In this document: positions 47,352 through 59,966 of the stretch, in pieces
How the letters are laid out: each line of letters starts with the position of its first letter
How positions within the stretch are numbered: position 1 is the first letter of the stretch
NCBI GenBank assembly: GCA_033065855.1
Contig: JAVXUO010000437.1
Location: 186,001 to 250,000, forward strand
DNA length: 64,000 nucleotides
Direction of reading: 5' to 3'
From: Escallonia rubra
Lineage: Eukaryota; Streptophyta; Magnoliopsida; Escalloniales; Escalloniaceae
The notes under the pieces: model-generated
Database searches by the model: none
Seen by the model: the letters and a program-made list of their open reading frames with translations, nothing else
What the model was told of the DNA's origin: nothing
Position numbers and translations under genes: made by a program

Positions 47352-48600
47352 ATACCTCTTGTCAATGTCCTGTTTGGGCCATTTGATCAAACCACATTCT
47401 GGGCAAGATTGTCACTACCGCCATTCCCATGATTTTTGCGGCCAAGAGAGAGCTAGAAGAAGGATGGAGATCTGGGGATCTTGTGTGGTGCTGAGTTACT
47501 TAATTAACTATATTGAAGTCAGCGGGGGGAATCAGATTTGGTTAGTTTAGGGTTTTTAATCTCTTTTTATTTTTATTTTTAAATCTTATCTTCTGCTCTT
47601 TCTTCCATCTTAGATTTCTTCTTTAACTCGTAGTCTTGTTTTGAGGATGAGACATGGAGCCTCAGCCATTGCTAGATTTGTCGAGCACTGGCTCCATCTG
47701 ACTGTAACTTCTTTTTGTTTTTCCATCTGGAGTGCGAACATATGGAGTTGACGTATAGCTAGATTTAATGTCTACTTGCTTGGTGGCGGTGCGTTTTAGC
47801 ATGTTGTGGCTGCAAAGCTGGAAGGGGTTTGAGGGAATTAATTAAATCTCTATCTTGTGATTATCAAGACGTGTTTGACATGCAAGGTTTACATTATCCC
47901 TTCATCTTCACATCTGTCATCTTCCCCATTCTCTCCATTGCGGCTCTCACCTTCATTTCATCTCTCTCTCTCTCTCTCTCTAGATCTTTCTTTCTCTCTC
48001 TAGATCTCTCTCCAGCAGTAATTAAGGTTTAGGGGACAGGTATATAAGGCGTAGAAGCATAGAGCATAGGGATGGATCAGAAAATGAGTGTGTTTGCATT
48101 GGGTTGTGTGCCTCCCTGCCCTATCACCAATTAAGCCGTCCTCCTCTCCCCATACCTCGTCCTCCATTCAATGCGCTCCCCCCCCCCCCCCCCTCTCTCT
48201 CTCTCCCTCTCTCTCTCAAAGCTTCCTCACTGCCTTTATACAGACTCGCAGGCTTTGACTGTATTAAGCTCCATCGTCTTCCTTTAATGTTCCTTCCTTC
48301 TACTTCCTTTAAGCCCTCTTCTTTTGGTGCTTGTACCCTATTCCTCGGAATGCTGAATAAGAGCCAAAATCCTCAACCTTAGTTACCTTGTCTTGCACAG
48401 TAACTAGGTTTCAGTAATTCTCTTTTTGATTAGTTAGAGGCTTAAATAACCTAGCTTTCAGGAGCTTGTAGCTTGAATGGTGTTTAGCTGCTAGCTTTTC
48501 CGTGCTTTTATGGAAGTTTATTAAACACAATGCAACTATTTTTTTAATTACTTGGGAATCAATAAATAAAAAAAAAGGCAAGAAGAACATTGTTAGCAGA
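47352..48600. other. 3' flank of the ZF-HD gene and intergenic DNA
   Basis: CT microsatellites lie at about 47960-48010 and 48193-48220, with a poly-C tract at about 48179-48193. The 92-codon frame at 48104-48382 is low-complexity and unsupported. Confidence 0.4.
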
Positions 48601-48770
48601 TCTGAGTTATGCACGATGAGCTGAGAGCATAACTCGATTCCGCAATTAACTGATATTATAATTGACATTAGGTTCAGATCTGAAGTTAAATACCGCGTTA
48701 TAGTATCTCGATTCCACCGCTTTAGATCATAGCGCTACACTAATGCCAATTATAATATCACCGAACAAGG
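48596..48770. repeat. Multi-hairpin foldback sequence
   Basis: GATATTATAATTGACATTAG (near 48651) and CTAATGCCAATTATAATATC (near 48740) form 20-bp arms with one mismatch. A smaller hairpin (GAGTTATGC ... GCATAACTC, about 48605-48640) lies to its left. CTCGATTCC occurs twice. It may be a MITE fragment; no target duplication seen. Confidence 0.5.
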
Positions 48771-48774
48771 TTTT

Positions 48775-51700
48775 CTTGGATTAAAGATAGAAAGCAGAAG
48801 CACAGTCAACGGTGCACGTACATTGGATTGATGGGAGTTAACAGGGAATAAGCACAGGTGAAGAGAATGGGAAAGGAGGGAATGTACAGTGAAAATGTTG
48901 GAGGAACACCAGTCAATGCACCAAGCTGTCGGAAAAATGATCCACACTTAAGCTCTTGCTTTATTCTGCATTCAACATGGTAGGAGCAACTTGCATGTGT
49001 GGGGGCTGCCTGCACATCCCACCAACGTTACACCTCATTATGTGTCTGAAGTTTCGCTTGTCGTCCAACAGCCCTCATGTCCGAACATCCCCATCTCCCT
49101 GTTCACCTCTCCCGTGTTGCATTCCATTGATTTCTTTCCTGGGTTAATTATATGTACTTCTCTCTGAGGTGAGAGTGTAATTTCAGGGAAGTACATAAAG
49201 TTTGGAAAGTGAACGCTCCGTGGAAAAAAAACCATCAGGCGTCGTCTAGGTCGTGTCTATCGGTCACTGACCCGCTGAAAAAGTATACGTTTAATACATT
49301 CCTTGTATCCGATGCATTAGTTCGGTCTTCGCTTTCTTCCTCCCCGGCCCATCATCTCAGCAAATCAAATTTTTGTGACCTAGCTAGTACTGAACAACTA
49401 GGCGCGCACAAACAAATGGCAACTACACACTAAAATCGTTCAGTTCTGCACTACGCATATAATGCAGACCACAAACAAATCTCCAAGTTCTTCGTCGCAA
49501 TGGAGCCATATTTGTATCTTGTGTTTGTTGGTTCGCCTTGATGATGTTGAATTGAAGAAATATTAGGCCTTCTGATGTCTGTACTATGACATTGATGGTG
49601 TACGATTCTCTGTCTCTGGTTTTTTTTAGCGATTTTCAATTTTGAAATTTGTCAACGTTTCATGTGGTTCAAAATCGAAGGGACTAAGGAGGTGGTGTAG
49701 TTGTGGGCGGTGGTGTCGGTAGCAGTAGGTGTGTGGTCACCCCGAGGAGGATGTGGCTATGGTTGGTGAATGTTTCACCAAGAGGAGAAACGTCATGCAA
49801 ACATTTATACATGCAAGGTTTTGAGTGATAAATAACAAATTTGCGCGGTCTTTAAGTTTTATGAAGATGGCTACAAATTTTTATATTATGATGGTTAATA
49901 GTTGATATGTATTTTTGGTGACATTTGCTTCGCAAGGTTATAAAAATGTCTTTGATAATTGTCGCTGAATGTGTCAGCAAAAATGTCATATTACATCCTA
50001 GGCAGCAATCAAAAAATTATCCATCTCAATGTAAGGGACCATTGTAGTAAGGAGTAACCTTCATCTATAAATTATCTTTTCAAGATAATTGAATATTTTC
50101 TTATGCCGAACACCCATGCAAGTCTATGTTGCTATATGCTTCAGCTAAAAATACTTTAATCATGACAATGAGAATCTCTTCATAATAGTCCCTGATTTAC
50201 GTAGCTAATCGAACACACTACCATCGAGATGCAATGCTAATTAAGCTCGTCGATGTCTAATACAATCAGCCCCGGAAACAAGAACATCCTAAGAAAGAGT
50301 TTCATTTTCTAAAACAAATGATCATCTTTGCAAAAATAGAAAATTATAGATGAAAAATAATAATAAAAAAAGGTGAGGTGGACGACAGATTAGTTGGTTT
50401 TGAAAAGAAATTCAAAATGAAGAGTTTTAGGTGAAGTAATGTGGGCATATGACAAAACTTTGGGATGTCCCCATGTTGCAGACATTGCTACCACGAAGTG
50501 GTCAGGGCCCTCTGATATAACCAACCCATCAATGGTGGTCGCAATAAATAGAAGTGGGCTCTAAATTATTTGTGACAACTTTTACCTTTTGTACATGGGA
50601 TCAATAGCAACTTTTATGTGTCTACTTATTTTAGTATTTCTTATCTTCAGGAAAAGGGCTTAGCTTGGGATTTATTAGCAGAGAGGCAAAAATGGGTACA
50701 CGGGGGGACATGAAGGCCTTACCCCTAGAGAAAAAAAAGCCGAAGGCCTAAATAAAGGGGAGGTCCTGAAGACGACTTGGGAGCTCTCGGTCTTGCCAAA
50801 TCGGTAGCATCCTCATCGTAGATTTCGTAAATAGGCCAAAGGAAGCGCCAAAGCATTATCAGTCACATCTTTAGGGAGGATTAATAGCACCTTTAGTTGA
50901 AGAGGACAAAGTTCAAATGTTACTTCAAAGTTCAAATTTTATGGTACGATGTAATGGAGGGTGATATATTGACCACTCTAATCCAAGCGGTTTGGAATCC
51001 AGACCCGAATGTCAATACCTTCTATCATTTAAAGGGAGTACTCTTGCTTGAGCTTTGAGTGTGGTTATAGACCGAACGAGATTCAAGCCGGTGATTTGGT
51101 GGGTTGATTCAGATTTTGGATACAATTTTTAGAAGACACTTATCTATTGCTACAAATTGACAAAGTTTGATTTAATTTGCAAGATTTTTTATGCATGTTC
51201 AAGGCCATGACATATGTGTGTGTTACTTTCAATATTCTAGACACCTTCTCAACTTCTATGCTTGTACAAATTGGTGTCAGGAGGTACAATCGAATGCAGT
51301 TGCACGTGAGCGCCGATGGCCACAAAATGAGTTCGACAAATAAGACTATCCACAACAATTTGTTCATAACTTTCTCAAAAATAATTGATGAGTTAAAAAC
51401 TTCTATCATGCTGACGAAAAATAAGTAAATTTTAGTATGCTACTAACTTCACAATGGGGTCAATGGGCTATCATTTCATGAAATCGGCTTATTGGTCTCT
51501 CCAAATGGCTAGTAGCACTTGTATACGCCGTGATTGGTTAACTTATAAATTATAATCATACAAAATAGTGTAGAAAACGCCACTAATTACTTAATCTATG
51601 GTGGAATACTACAATGGTCAGCTAGTAGACTGTGGAGTGTGGACCTTGCACAACTAGGGGGTGTTACCATTTTGCAAACATTGCTACCTCGATTTGGTAA

Positions 51701-52590
51701 AGAACCCTAAAATAATTCAGCACTTTTGTCGCCATAAATAGAAGTGGGGCTCTAAAGAGTCCAATTCCAGTGCCCACAGTCAATCAAGAAAATGGGCAAT
51801 TAAGACATTCGGGACCCCTTTCGTCCCATATTTTCTCTGGCGAAAATTACCACAAATATGGAGAACAGAATTTGTTTTGTGTTTTCTGACGTCAATTAAT
51901 TAAACCTATGTTCTTAAAGTTATGATGAAATTGTGGTTAAGAATATAAAGTTCCAAACTATAATAGTACGTGATCAATTACATAAAATTTATATTCAGCC
52001 GTATCCATATGTCATTAACCTATTAAAAAGGTGTACCTTTCTACTAAGTCATCTATACATATTTTTAAAATGCCCATACAACCCCTATACACCATATTTA
52101 AAGTATATAATTTTCAAACCCGAAAAAGTCAAACCCTAGTTTTCTTCCATATTTCTCTCTTGACCAACCATTATGGCACCACCACCACATCGTCCACAAC
52201 CAACCACCATAGCACCACCCAACACCACCAACCACAGCTCTGATTACCCAACCGCCATTAAAATCGCAGCACGGCCCCCATCAACGACATAGCCAAGGTA
52301 CCCCCACTTCGGTGCTGCCACACTCGATTCAATGGGATTTTGTAGATTTTGCAAAAATTGCCTATGACTCACCACCACTGGGTACCTTGACCACCAACAA
52401 CACCATCACCTGCAACACCACTACTTGCAATACCACCAAACCCTATACCCACACCTCTAAAAGACAAGCCGCACCACCGAAACTGGGTGGTGATGGTTAG
52501 AGTTATGGCCAAACACCATTAAAAAAACTCAAACAGCCTCTAAAAACTCCACATATCAACCTGTAATCTTCCCCAAGGCTTATCAAAATG
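48775..52590. other. Long gene-poor interval
   Basis: No supported gene. A diverged repeat pair of about 110 bp (50455-50570 and 51650-51760) shares CATTGCTACC and ATAAATAGAAGTGGG. A CCACC-rich block lies at about 52170-52480. Open frames at 51177-51428, 51933-52139 and others have no recognisable domain. Confidence 0.4.
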
Positions 52591-52593
52591 TAA

Positions 52594-52955
52594 TATTCCC
52601 TCTGTCCCACATAATTCAATCCTTTTTTTTACACACATTAGATCATTGATTGTATATTTTTCATTCTACCCTTTAGAGAGAGGATGAAAAGAAAGTGGGT
52701 CATGAGAGAGAAAATTAATTAGAGGAGTGTTAAATGTGAAGAGAGAAATAGAATAAAAAAGTGTAAGAAGATGGGTCAGAAGAAAAAAATGAGTTGGTGG
52801 AAAAGTTAAATGTAGAGAGAGAAATAGAATAAAAATGTATAAAAAGGGTAAATATGTAAAAATACTTACATAATATTTCTTAATTTAGAAGTGATCAATT
52901 TCTATGGGACGGCCAACAATGAAATATGATCAATTTATGTGGGACGAAGGAAGTA
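52594..52955. mobile_element. Stowaway-like (Tc1/mariner) MITE, about 360 bp
   Basis: The left end TATTCCCTCTGTCCCACATAA and the inverted right end TACTTCCTTCGTCCCACATAA are the CTCCCTCCGTCCC-type termini of plant Stowaway MITEs. A TA dinucleotide sits at each limit and the interior is AT-rich and non-coding. Confidence 0.8.
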
Positions 52956-54850
52956 TCATATATGTTCTAATCATGCAAAATTAAAAATGCGAAATGTGTG
53001 CATGTATCGGTAGTGAGTTAAATCCCCACACGAATTTTTCTTTAGAATCAACTAGGGATCAATTAGGGTTTGTAGAGGTTGGGGTGTGGCGATCTAGTGA
53101 TGGGTCGATTGTTGTGATGACACAGTAAGGTCCAATACATGATGGTGGTGATGGGTTGGCTGTGTGAGGCGGCAATAATCGAATATGGTGATAGGTGGTT
53201 GGGGTTGGAAGTGGGAGTGTCTAATGGTGGTTGGGGTTGGAAGTGGGAGTGTCTAATGGTGGTTGTGGGCTTTTCATGGCGAACCTGTCGTCGATTTGTT
53301 ATGGTGGTATGGCAGCAATAGGAAAAGGGAGAGATTGAGTGATGGAGAGACAATGCACGGTAGAAGTGGCGTGGAATTCCGGCAGTGGTTTCACAGTGGG
53401 GAAAGAAGGGAGACTAATAGCCAGTTTGTGAGTTTTTTATAAGAGAGAAAAGTTAAAGAAAAGTGGCTCCTCTTTTTCTCCGGCCTGTGATTTTTTTTTA
53501 GTAGAGAAAAGAGTGAAAAGTTTTGGTTTCTTTCTCTATAAATCATTTCTCTCAAAGTCGGAAAGAAACGAAAATAAATGAAACTCTCATAATTAATACT
53601 TTCATAATGTTTATATTACTCTTGAGATTATGAACACTAATTTTATTTTATTTTATGACTTTTAGGTCCTAGGGTTTCTTACAAAAACTTATCATTTCAC
53701 TTACAAACAAATGATTATTTTGGATGTAAGATTTAACTCATGGCTAATTATTTTTCTTTTGATGTGACTGTGATTAGATTTAAATGTCTGCATGTTTGTA
53801 GTCAACTCATGGCTCAGTTGTGTATTTGTTTATTATAGCATTGACCAGTGATGTAGGATTTATTACATTAGTTGAGTATGAACTTTGTATGAAGTCTTTG
53901 ATGATTCATTTGTTCCCAATGAGAATCATGTTCTTTTTGGGATCATATTTTTAGGGTCTTTGTTAGAATTATCTCAATGTTGTAGAAGCGTATAAATAGA
54001 TATATATATTTATATAAAATCTAATGTCTTTTTTTTTTCCTGATGAACTCACAAACAAGAGAAAAGAAAATTGTCTTCATTTTTCTTCTCTTCCCTTCTC
54101 TTCTCTTCTTTTCTTTTCTTTTCTCTCCTCTCAAAACTCATAAACATGCTCTGAGAGAGAGAGAGAGAGCGAGAGAGAGAGAGAGAGAGGGAAAGGGAAG
54201 AGGGCAATAAAATCATTACTACAAAACCGTGATATATTTTATGACTCCGTTTGGTCAAAGGATATTTCTTATATTTGTTTAAACTAATTGACACGCGTAT
54301 AATTTCACCATAACCTAAGGGACATTGGTTTAATGAACTGCTTCAATATTTTGGTTAGTACAAAGAGGAAAAATGATGGAAAAATATCCTTTGTAGCACA
54401 TTGTAAATTCTCGAGACGGTCCTTCTTTCGCCACAATTTCCTTTTGCCATCAAACTTGTGATTTTTTTTTTGAGATACACGGTACATACTGCTTCCCTTT
54501 GTAGTACAAATTTGTCAATAACTTTTTGCCCTGAGTTAGCGTTTCTATATTTGTTTGCAGCGCATGGAATTTTTCCCGCCTTACTTTAAAATACTAGGCA
54601 ACTGTCCTCACATTTTTTGACAACAAAATAACCTTTGGCTAGAACCTCATTTGTACCACGACATTATTACACAAGGGATGTAGCCTTTGCCCCCTCCCAC
54701 GAGTAGGAAAACAGTAAGGTGAGGATCATGAAGGTGCACCCTTCTTGTTTCCCGGTGGCTCGGGTCAGTGTTAGGTTGCCCATTGTGTTCACATGGAACC
54801 CAGAATGGACATATGACTCCCAGCAAAGACAATCTCAGCTCTTTTATTAT
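52956..54850. other. Intergenic with microsatellites and a tandem duplication
   Basis: A 32-bp unit is perfectly duplicated at 53194-53225 and 53226-53257, and a third copy begins. A TCTTTTC/TTCTTC-rich stretch (about 54077-54130) adjoins a GA repeat (54152-54189). No gene supported. Confidence 0.5.
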
Positions 54851-54858
54851 GTTGCTAA

Positions 54859-55664
54859 GAGGGTGTTTGGAATAAATTTTAGATTGGTCAAATCTGATTA
54901 AATCAGTTTTGAATTATTTGGTAAAAAAAAGTTAACTGTTCCAACTTGTTCAAAACTGATTAAGAGGCTGTTTGTGATTGATTCTTAAAAGTAGATTTTG
55001 ATTAAATCAGAATCAGTTTCTAAAATCAGCTTTAATCCATTTTAGACATAACAGATTAAAAGTTGTTGAAGGTGTTTGGATAAAAAGAGATTAAAATAGG
55101 TTTAGTGTAGTAAAATTACCATATAGTGTATTCAAACTGAAATCGAACATTTAATGATATTTATATGTAAGGATAATTTGGTAAATTTCTTGGTCAAACC
55201 TGATTCTCCAAAACTGATTAAATCTTAATCCAAGAAAATGAGGATTATGGATTTAATCAGTTTTGAGCTCATTGGAGCTAATTTAATCAGTTTACTTTTT
55301 TTTGTCAAACACTTCAAAACTGATTTAATCTAGATTTAATCAGGTTTGACTAATCTAGAATCAATCCCAAACACCCTCTAAATCCACAATTCTCATTATT
55401 TTGGATTAAGATTTAATCAGTTTTGGAGGTTGACCAAAAGATTTATGAAAATATCATTACATATAAACAATATTAAATGCTCAATTTAAGTTTAAATACA
55501 CTATATAATAATTTTACTACACTAAAATCTACTCTAATCCTTTTTTATTCAAAAACTTTCAACAACTTTTAATTTATTATGCTTAAAATAGATTAAAACT
55601 GATTTTAAAAATTCATTCTGATTTAATCAAAATCTATTTTGAAGAATTAATCCTAAACGGTCTC
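54859..55664. mobile_element. Two interlocked Tourist-like (PIF/Harbinger) MITE inverted repeats
   Basis: Element A: GAGGGTGTTTGG at 54859 pairs with CCAAACACCCTC ending at 55378, with TAA on both outer sides. Element B: GAGGCTGTTTGTGATTGATT at 54964 pairs with the region ending CTAAACGGTCTC at 55664. B has arms of about 300 bp (54964-55265 and 55379-55664) and TAA on the left only. The ends overlap in the order A-left, B-left, A-right, B-right, so simple nesting does not explain them. Confidence 0.7.
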
Positions 55665-56234
55665 GAAGTAACTTTACAAGCTGAATGAGTTGACAAGCAC
55701 GATATATTTTGACAATAGCTAACTGGGCCATAATTTTTTGAGCGCAATTGATGACTTGGACCATATTCACACTGGCCCGTCTTCAATCGGCTGAAATTAG
55801 AAAACAAACAACAAAGTTTGTATTAGCCCATGGGCTCCCCATTCTTTACGGCCCACCCACATTTATTTGTCAATAAAATGTGTATTGGAGACAAAATATT
55901 ACTATTTTTAGCGACGATATGTGTGGACAGGCACTTTGAAGTGCGAAAACGGCATTCCCTTTCCGTTAAACCAAATGAAATATGAATCTAATTGACTTAT
56001 TTACTATTTCTCAAAGGGTAAGGCTCTCTTATTTATTTTCACCTACTAGAGTTCAGTCCTATTTATGTCCAATATTAACAAATCAATTGCTAAAAATTAA
56101 ATACATAGGCTTGTCCAGACCTTTCTTCTCGTATAAAAATTAATATTTTGCCTCCAATAAACTTTTTAGTGGCAACTGGCTTTGATGAGTATAATAAGGC
56201 CAAAAAAAGTCGGTACTCTCTTGCTAAGTTGTCA

Positions 56235-56500
56235 GTTTTTTTCCTAATTAATACATATTTAAAACTTAATTACCAATATACTCTATTTTGAAACTTATTT
56301 ATCCGCATATCACACTTTTTAAAAATCGCTATTTGAAACCACGTTTTCAAGGTAAAAAACGCTGTTTCAAATAACGTTTTCTACCTTGAAATCGTGGTTT
56401 CAAACAACGTTTTCCAAAAGTATGGTATGCGAGTAAATAAGTTTCAAATAGAGTATATTGGTAATTAAGTTTTAAATATGTATTAATTAGGAAAAAAATT
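56235..56500. mobile_element. Foldback MITE, about 266 bp
   Basis: The left arm from about 56235 (TTCCTAATTAATACATATTT, then AAAACTTAATTACCAATATA) is almost perfectly complementary to the right arm ending about 56500. The arms exceed 80 bp and the centre carries repeated AAACCACGTTTTC-like phrases. No coding capacity. Confidence 0.8.
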
Positions 56501-58069
56501 CGTTGTCATCCCTATTTTTGAATTTTTTTTTTTTGAATCTGACACGCTTTCATAAATATATAATCATTTGAAGCAGTACGGTGTTCTCATTAATCATTTA
56601 CACAGAACCAAAAAGGCAACCTTCCACACATAACACACTAGCCAATAAAAGCTAGTATTTCGAAGTGTTCTCGTGAGAGGCGGTGGGTGTAAATGGGCTG
56701 GCTGAAATGAACTGCAGAGAAGGTAAAAAGCCTTGGCCAGAAGAAGGCAGAGAAGAGTACGCAGAGCAGGTAACCTTACTTCAGTGAGATATCCAGCACT
56801 TTCGTTGATGCCATTAAAGAGCTCTAAATGCCCCCAACCTGGCAGTACCAATTTGTGGTAGAGACTAGAGAAAACAGAGGCAGCATGTTGGTGGCACTAA
56901 TAATTGTAGCTTATCCATACCCAGTAAATGCATGTGCAGACGTTTTGTGCCCAGAAAACTGAATGTTTTCGGGACAATCAAGCTTACTAGAGAAGTAGAT
57001 ACTTAGGGCAGCTACGTCTACTGATAATGTCATTTGAATATCTAGCGTACTATTTTTCGTTTTGCGATAGCGATAAAAAAAGATTTCTTTTTTCAGTTTT
57101 TGTTTAGAAAAAATTTAACCCAAAGAGTAGAAAAATGTGAAAACACATTTTCATCTATTTTTGTCCACCTCTCACCCATAGTCAGAGAGAAATAGTTAAA
57201 GAATATTTGTCAAAATGATAAAAGTACACAAGAGTATCGCCTGACTGAATACAAAATTGATGAAAATACAAAAAAAAAAAAAGAATATAGAAATGGTAAA
57301 TGAACAAGCCCGTCCTTCTGCATGGGATTTTATTCGCTTGCTGCTAAGCATACAAGACACTCGTTATCATAAGGTCATTCGCTCTTAGAGGCTTGCGCCC
57401 TGCAGAAGAAAAGGAACAAATGAAAACAAGAGAAACCTTCACGCTCCATCTTCGTACTTCGATTCGTCCGAGAAGTCCACACGAAATTTTCCAAAGCTTC
57501 CCAAGTTTTTGAGACCAAATCTTTCAAGGAAGAAAAATATATATATTTTTTTGTAAGGTGCTTTAGCACCACATAATTAGGAAAATGAGTCCAAAATTTT
57601 CAATACCATTGGAAGGATGCTGACTCTAAACCTTCCAAAATGTACCTTTCCATGCCCCTCACAAGCCCGGTTGGCTTATTCGTGTGTAAATCAGTGGCAG
57701 AAGCGTTAATCATTTGTACAGGTGGGTGGGTACCAAGTATCAAAAGATGAAACTTGAACCATTAAAAGTTATGCTTTAGCCCCGTTTAACTGAACTTTTT
57801 TTTTCCAGTTTATTTTATTTTTTTTCAGTTTTAGAAACTGAAAAAAATAAACGCGTTTGATAATCAATTTTTATTTATTTTTTCTTCAGTTAAAAAAATC
57901 AGTTTTTCAACTAAGGCTGTTTTTAAAAACTCCAAAAATGAGTTTCAGTTTTTAGTTTTAGTTTTTTTTTTAGACCACCATCACCCTCCCACCGCCGGCA
58001 GCCACCTCTGTCGACCACCGTCTGCCGACAGCCACCTCCGGCTACCACCGCCGACAACTGCCGGTGACC
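56501..58069. other. Intergenic, no gene recognised
   Basis: AT-rich with poly-T/A runs. A CCACCG/GCCACC-rich block at about 57975-58077 is the insertion site of the hAT MITE. No supported ORF. Confidence 0.4.
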
Positions 58070-58077
58070 ACCGCAGG

Positions 58078-59464
58078 TAGGGGTGAGCACGGTTCGGTTT
58101 GGTTCGGTTTGGGGGTCAAACCGCAAACCGAACCAATGGACCTCGGTTCACAAATTCTCAAACCAAACCAAACCTAAGACACCTCGGTTTGAACGGTTCG
58201 GTTTGAACGGTTCACTCAGTTCAAATTGAACGGTTCGGATCGGTTTGAGCATAGTTTAAACATTATTTTGTTTCAAGAAAAAATAATAATCCAATAACAA
58301 TAAGTTACATCATAATTGCATTACATGACAAATCGAAAAGCTTAACAAGTCAGCAAAGTGTAAAAGGCTAACGTATAAGGAGCGCACCATCTTGATTGGT
58401 CATTCAAACCACATTCTAGTTTTGATAAATGTACTCCAACATAGCAATCGCAAATTGGTGCCTGCTCTAAGAAATTGCATGCTAACAACTGCCCATAAGA
58501 ATCCTACATGCTTTCTATGTTTCAACGGCCATTCAACAACATAATCCTACAACAAGAGAGGCATAAAACAGAAGATTAATATAATGATAGCCAAGCAAAT
58601 TATTTTCCATCCAAACAAATTTCATTATGTTTCCCACAGTTAATGCATCCTAACTATTCCATCAAAATTGACTAGTGCCCTTCGGTATGTATAATGATTG
58701 AAGATGTAAGGAAATATTAGCTTAATCAAGGGCATGATGCTCCATTAAACCATCTAGGGATGGGTATATCATATACATATACTGTATATGTATATGTCTA
58801 TTGCAAAGGCTGAAATTTTGAAATCAAAATTAAAAATAGGGATGGGTAAACCCTAAAAAAGTGGAATCAAAATTGAAACTTACCAGCTCACTAATCAGAA
58901 GCCGAAGATAGCACTTGAAAGTTGAATCCAAGAAAATTTTGCTGGGATTTTGGAATGAAAGTGAAAACTGGGCAGTGAGCCAATGACCATGATCTTCAAT
59001 AAAAAGCGTGGTGACCCTTAATCTTCCCACTTATTGCCGATTGAAATGGATCCATCATCCGTGGATGTGTTCTCTGAAGGAAAAGAGTAGAAGAAGAGTG
59101 GAAGAGTAGCTGCAATAGTGCGATAGAACGGAAAGAGTTACAGCTGGAGTCTCTGATGAATGAAAGAGAAGGGGCTGATTCGTTGAATAATAGGTCTCCA
59201 AAGACCAAAGTAATCTTACTCTACCCTGGTTATCTAGCTAACCAGGGTCAAGGTATATATGTTTTATTTATTCCTATATACCCTCAGTTCGGTTCGGTTT
59301 AATTACGGTTTGAAAATCCTGAACTGTGAACCAAACCGAACCGGCCTCGGTTTGAAAATCTCAAACCAAACCGTTCAAGTTCATCAACGGTTCGGATTCG
59401 ATCGGTCCGGTTCCATCGGTTTGAACGGTTCGGATCGGTTTTATGTATTCGCTACTCACCCCTA
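58078..59464. mobile_element. Complete non-autonomous hAT element, 1387 bp
   Basis: The left terminus TAGGGGTGAGCA and the inverted right terminus TAGGGGTGAGTA differ at one base. The 8-bp target duplication ACCGCAGG is perfect (58070-58077 and 59465-59472). Subterminal CGGTTCGG/CGGTTTGG arrays lie at both ends. The interior shows no transposase. It has different termini from the autonomous-type hAT at 23733. Confidence 0.9.
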
Positions 59465-59508
59465 ACCGCAGGCGACCCGCCAGCGGTGGTCGCCGGATAT
59501 GCAGGTGG

Positions 59509-59680
59509 GCATAATAAGGTCTTATAAGCAAGATAACTTTCTTTTTCCTAATATGCAGAAAATAGCAAGTGGACACGTGTCCACTAGTACTACCTGCTTC
59601 CTTTGCCATCGGAGTAAATCGGTGTTCCTAACTTGCACGGCATAATAAGGTTTTATAAGCAAGATAACTTTCTTTTTCCT
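59509..59680. repeat. 42-bp direct repeats flanking a G-box palindrome
   Basis: 59509-59550 and 59639-59680 match at all but one position. Between them AGTGGACACGTGTCCACT (59568-59585) is a perfect 18-bp palindrome with a CACGTG core. Just beyond the 3' end of the kinase gene. Confidence 0.8.
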
Positions 59681-59966
59681 AAAAAAAAAAAAAGGAATAA
59701 GTTACTTTCATGCGTTTAATGGTATACGTAGATTCCGGACCATAATCTTTGTTGTCATCGTTTTGTTTTCCTCATTGGGTCAGTATCATAATTGTTTAGT
59801 TTCATTGAATAATACAGTTTTAAAATTACAAAAAAAATGTAACAATGTAAGTAATTTGTCGAAGTATTTTGTTGATGACTGAAAGTAGTCAAAATCAATA
59901 AATTTAGTAAAGCACAATTTTAGAAGTATTACAAGAACATAAAAAAAAATCAAATTTTTACAAACA

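Noticed and set aside
46890-47390. 166-codon minus-strand frame over the ZF-HD gene
   Set aside because: Antisense shadow of a GC-rich gene; Arg/Val-rich low-complexity peptide with no domain.
49140-49205. GGGTTAATTA followed by a short inverted repeat, like a MULE terminus
   Set aside because: Only about 10 bases match the MULE family end and no partner terminus or 9-bp duplication was found.
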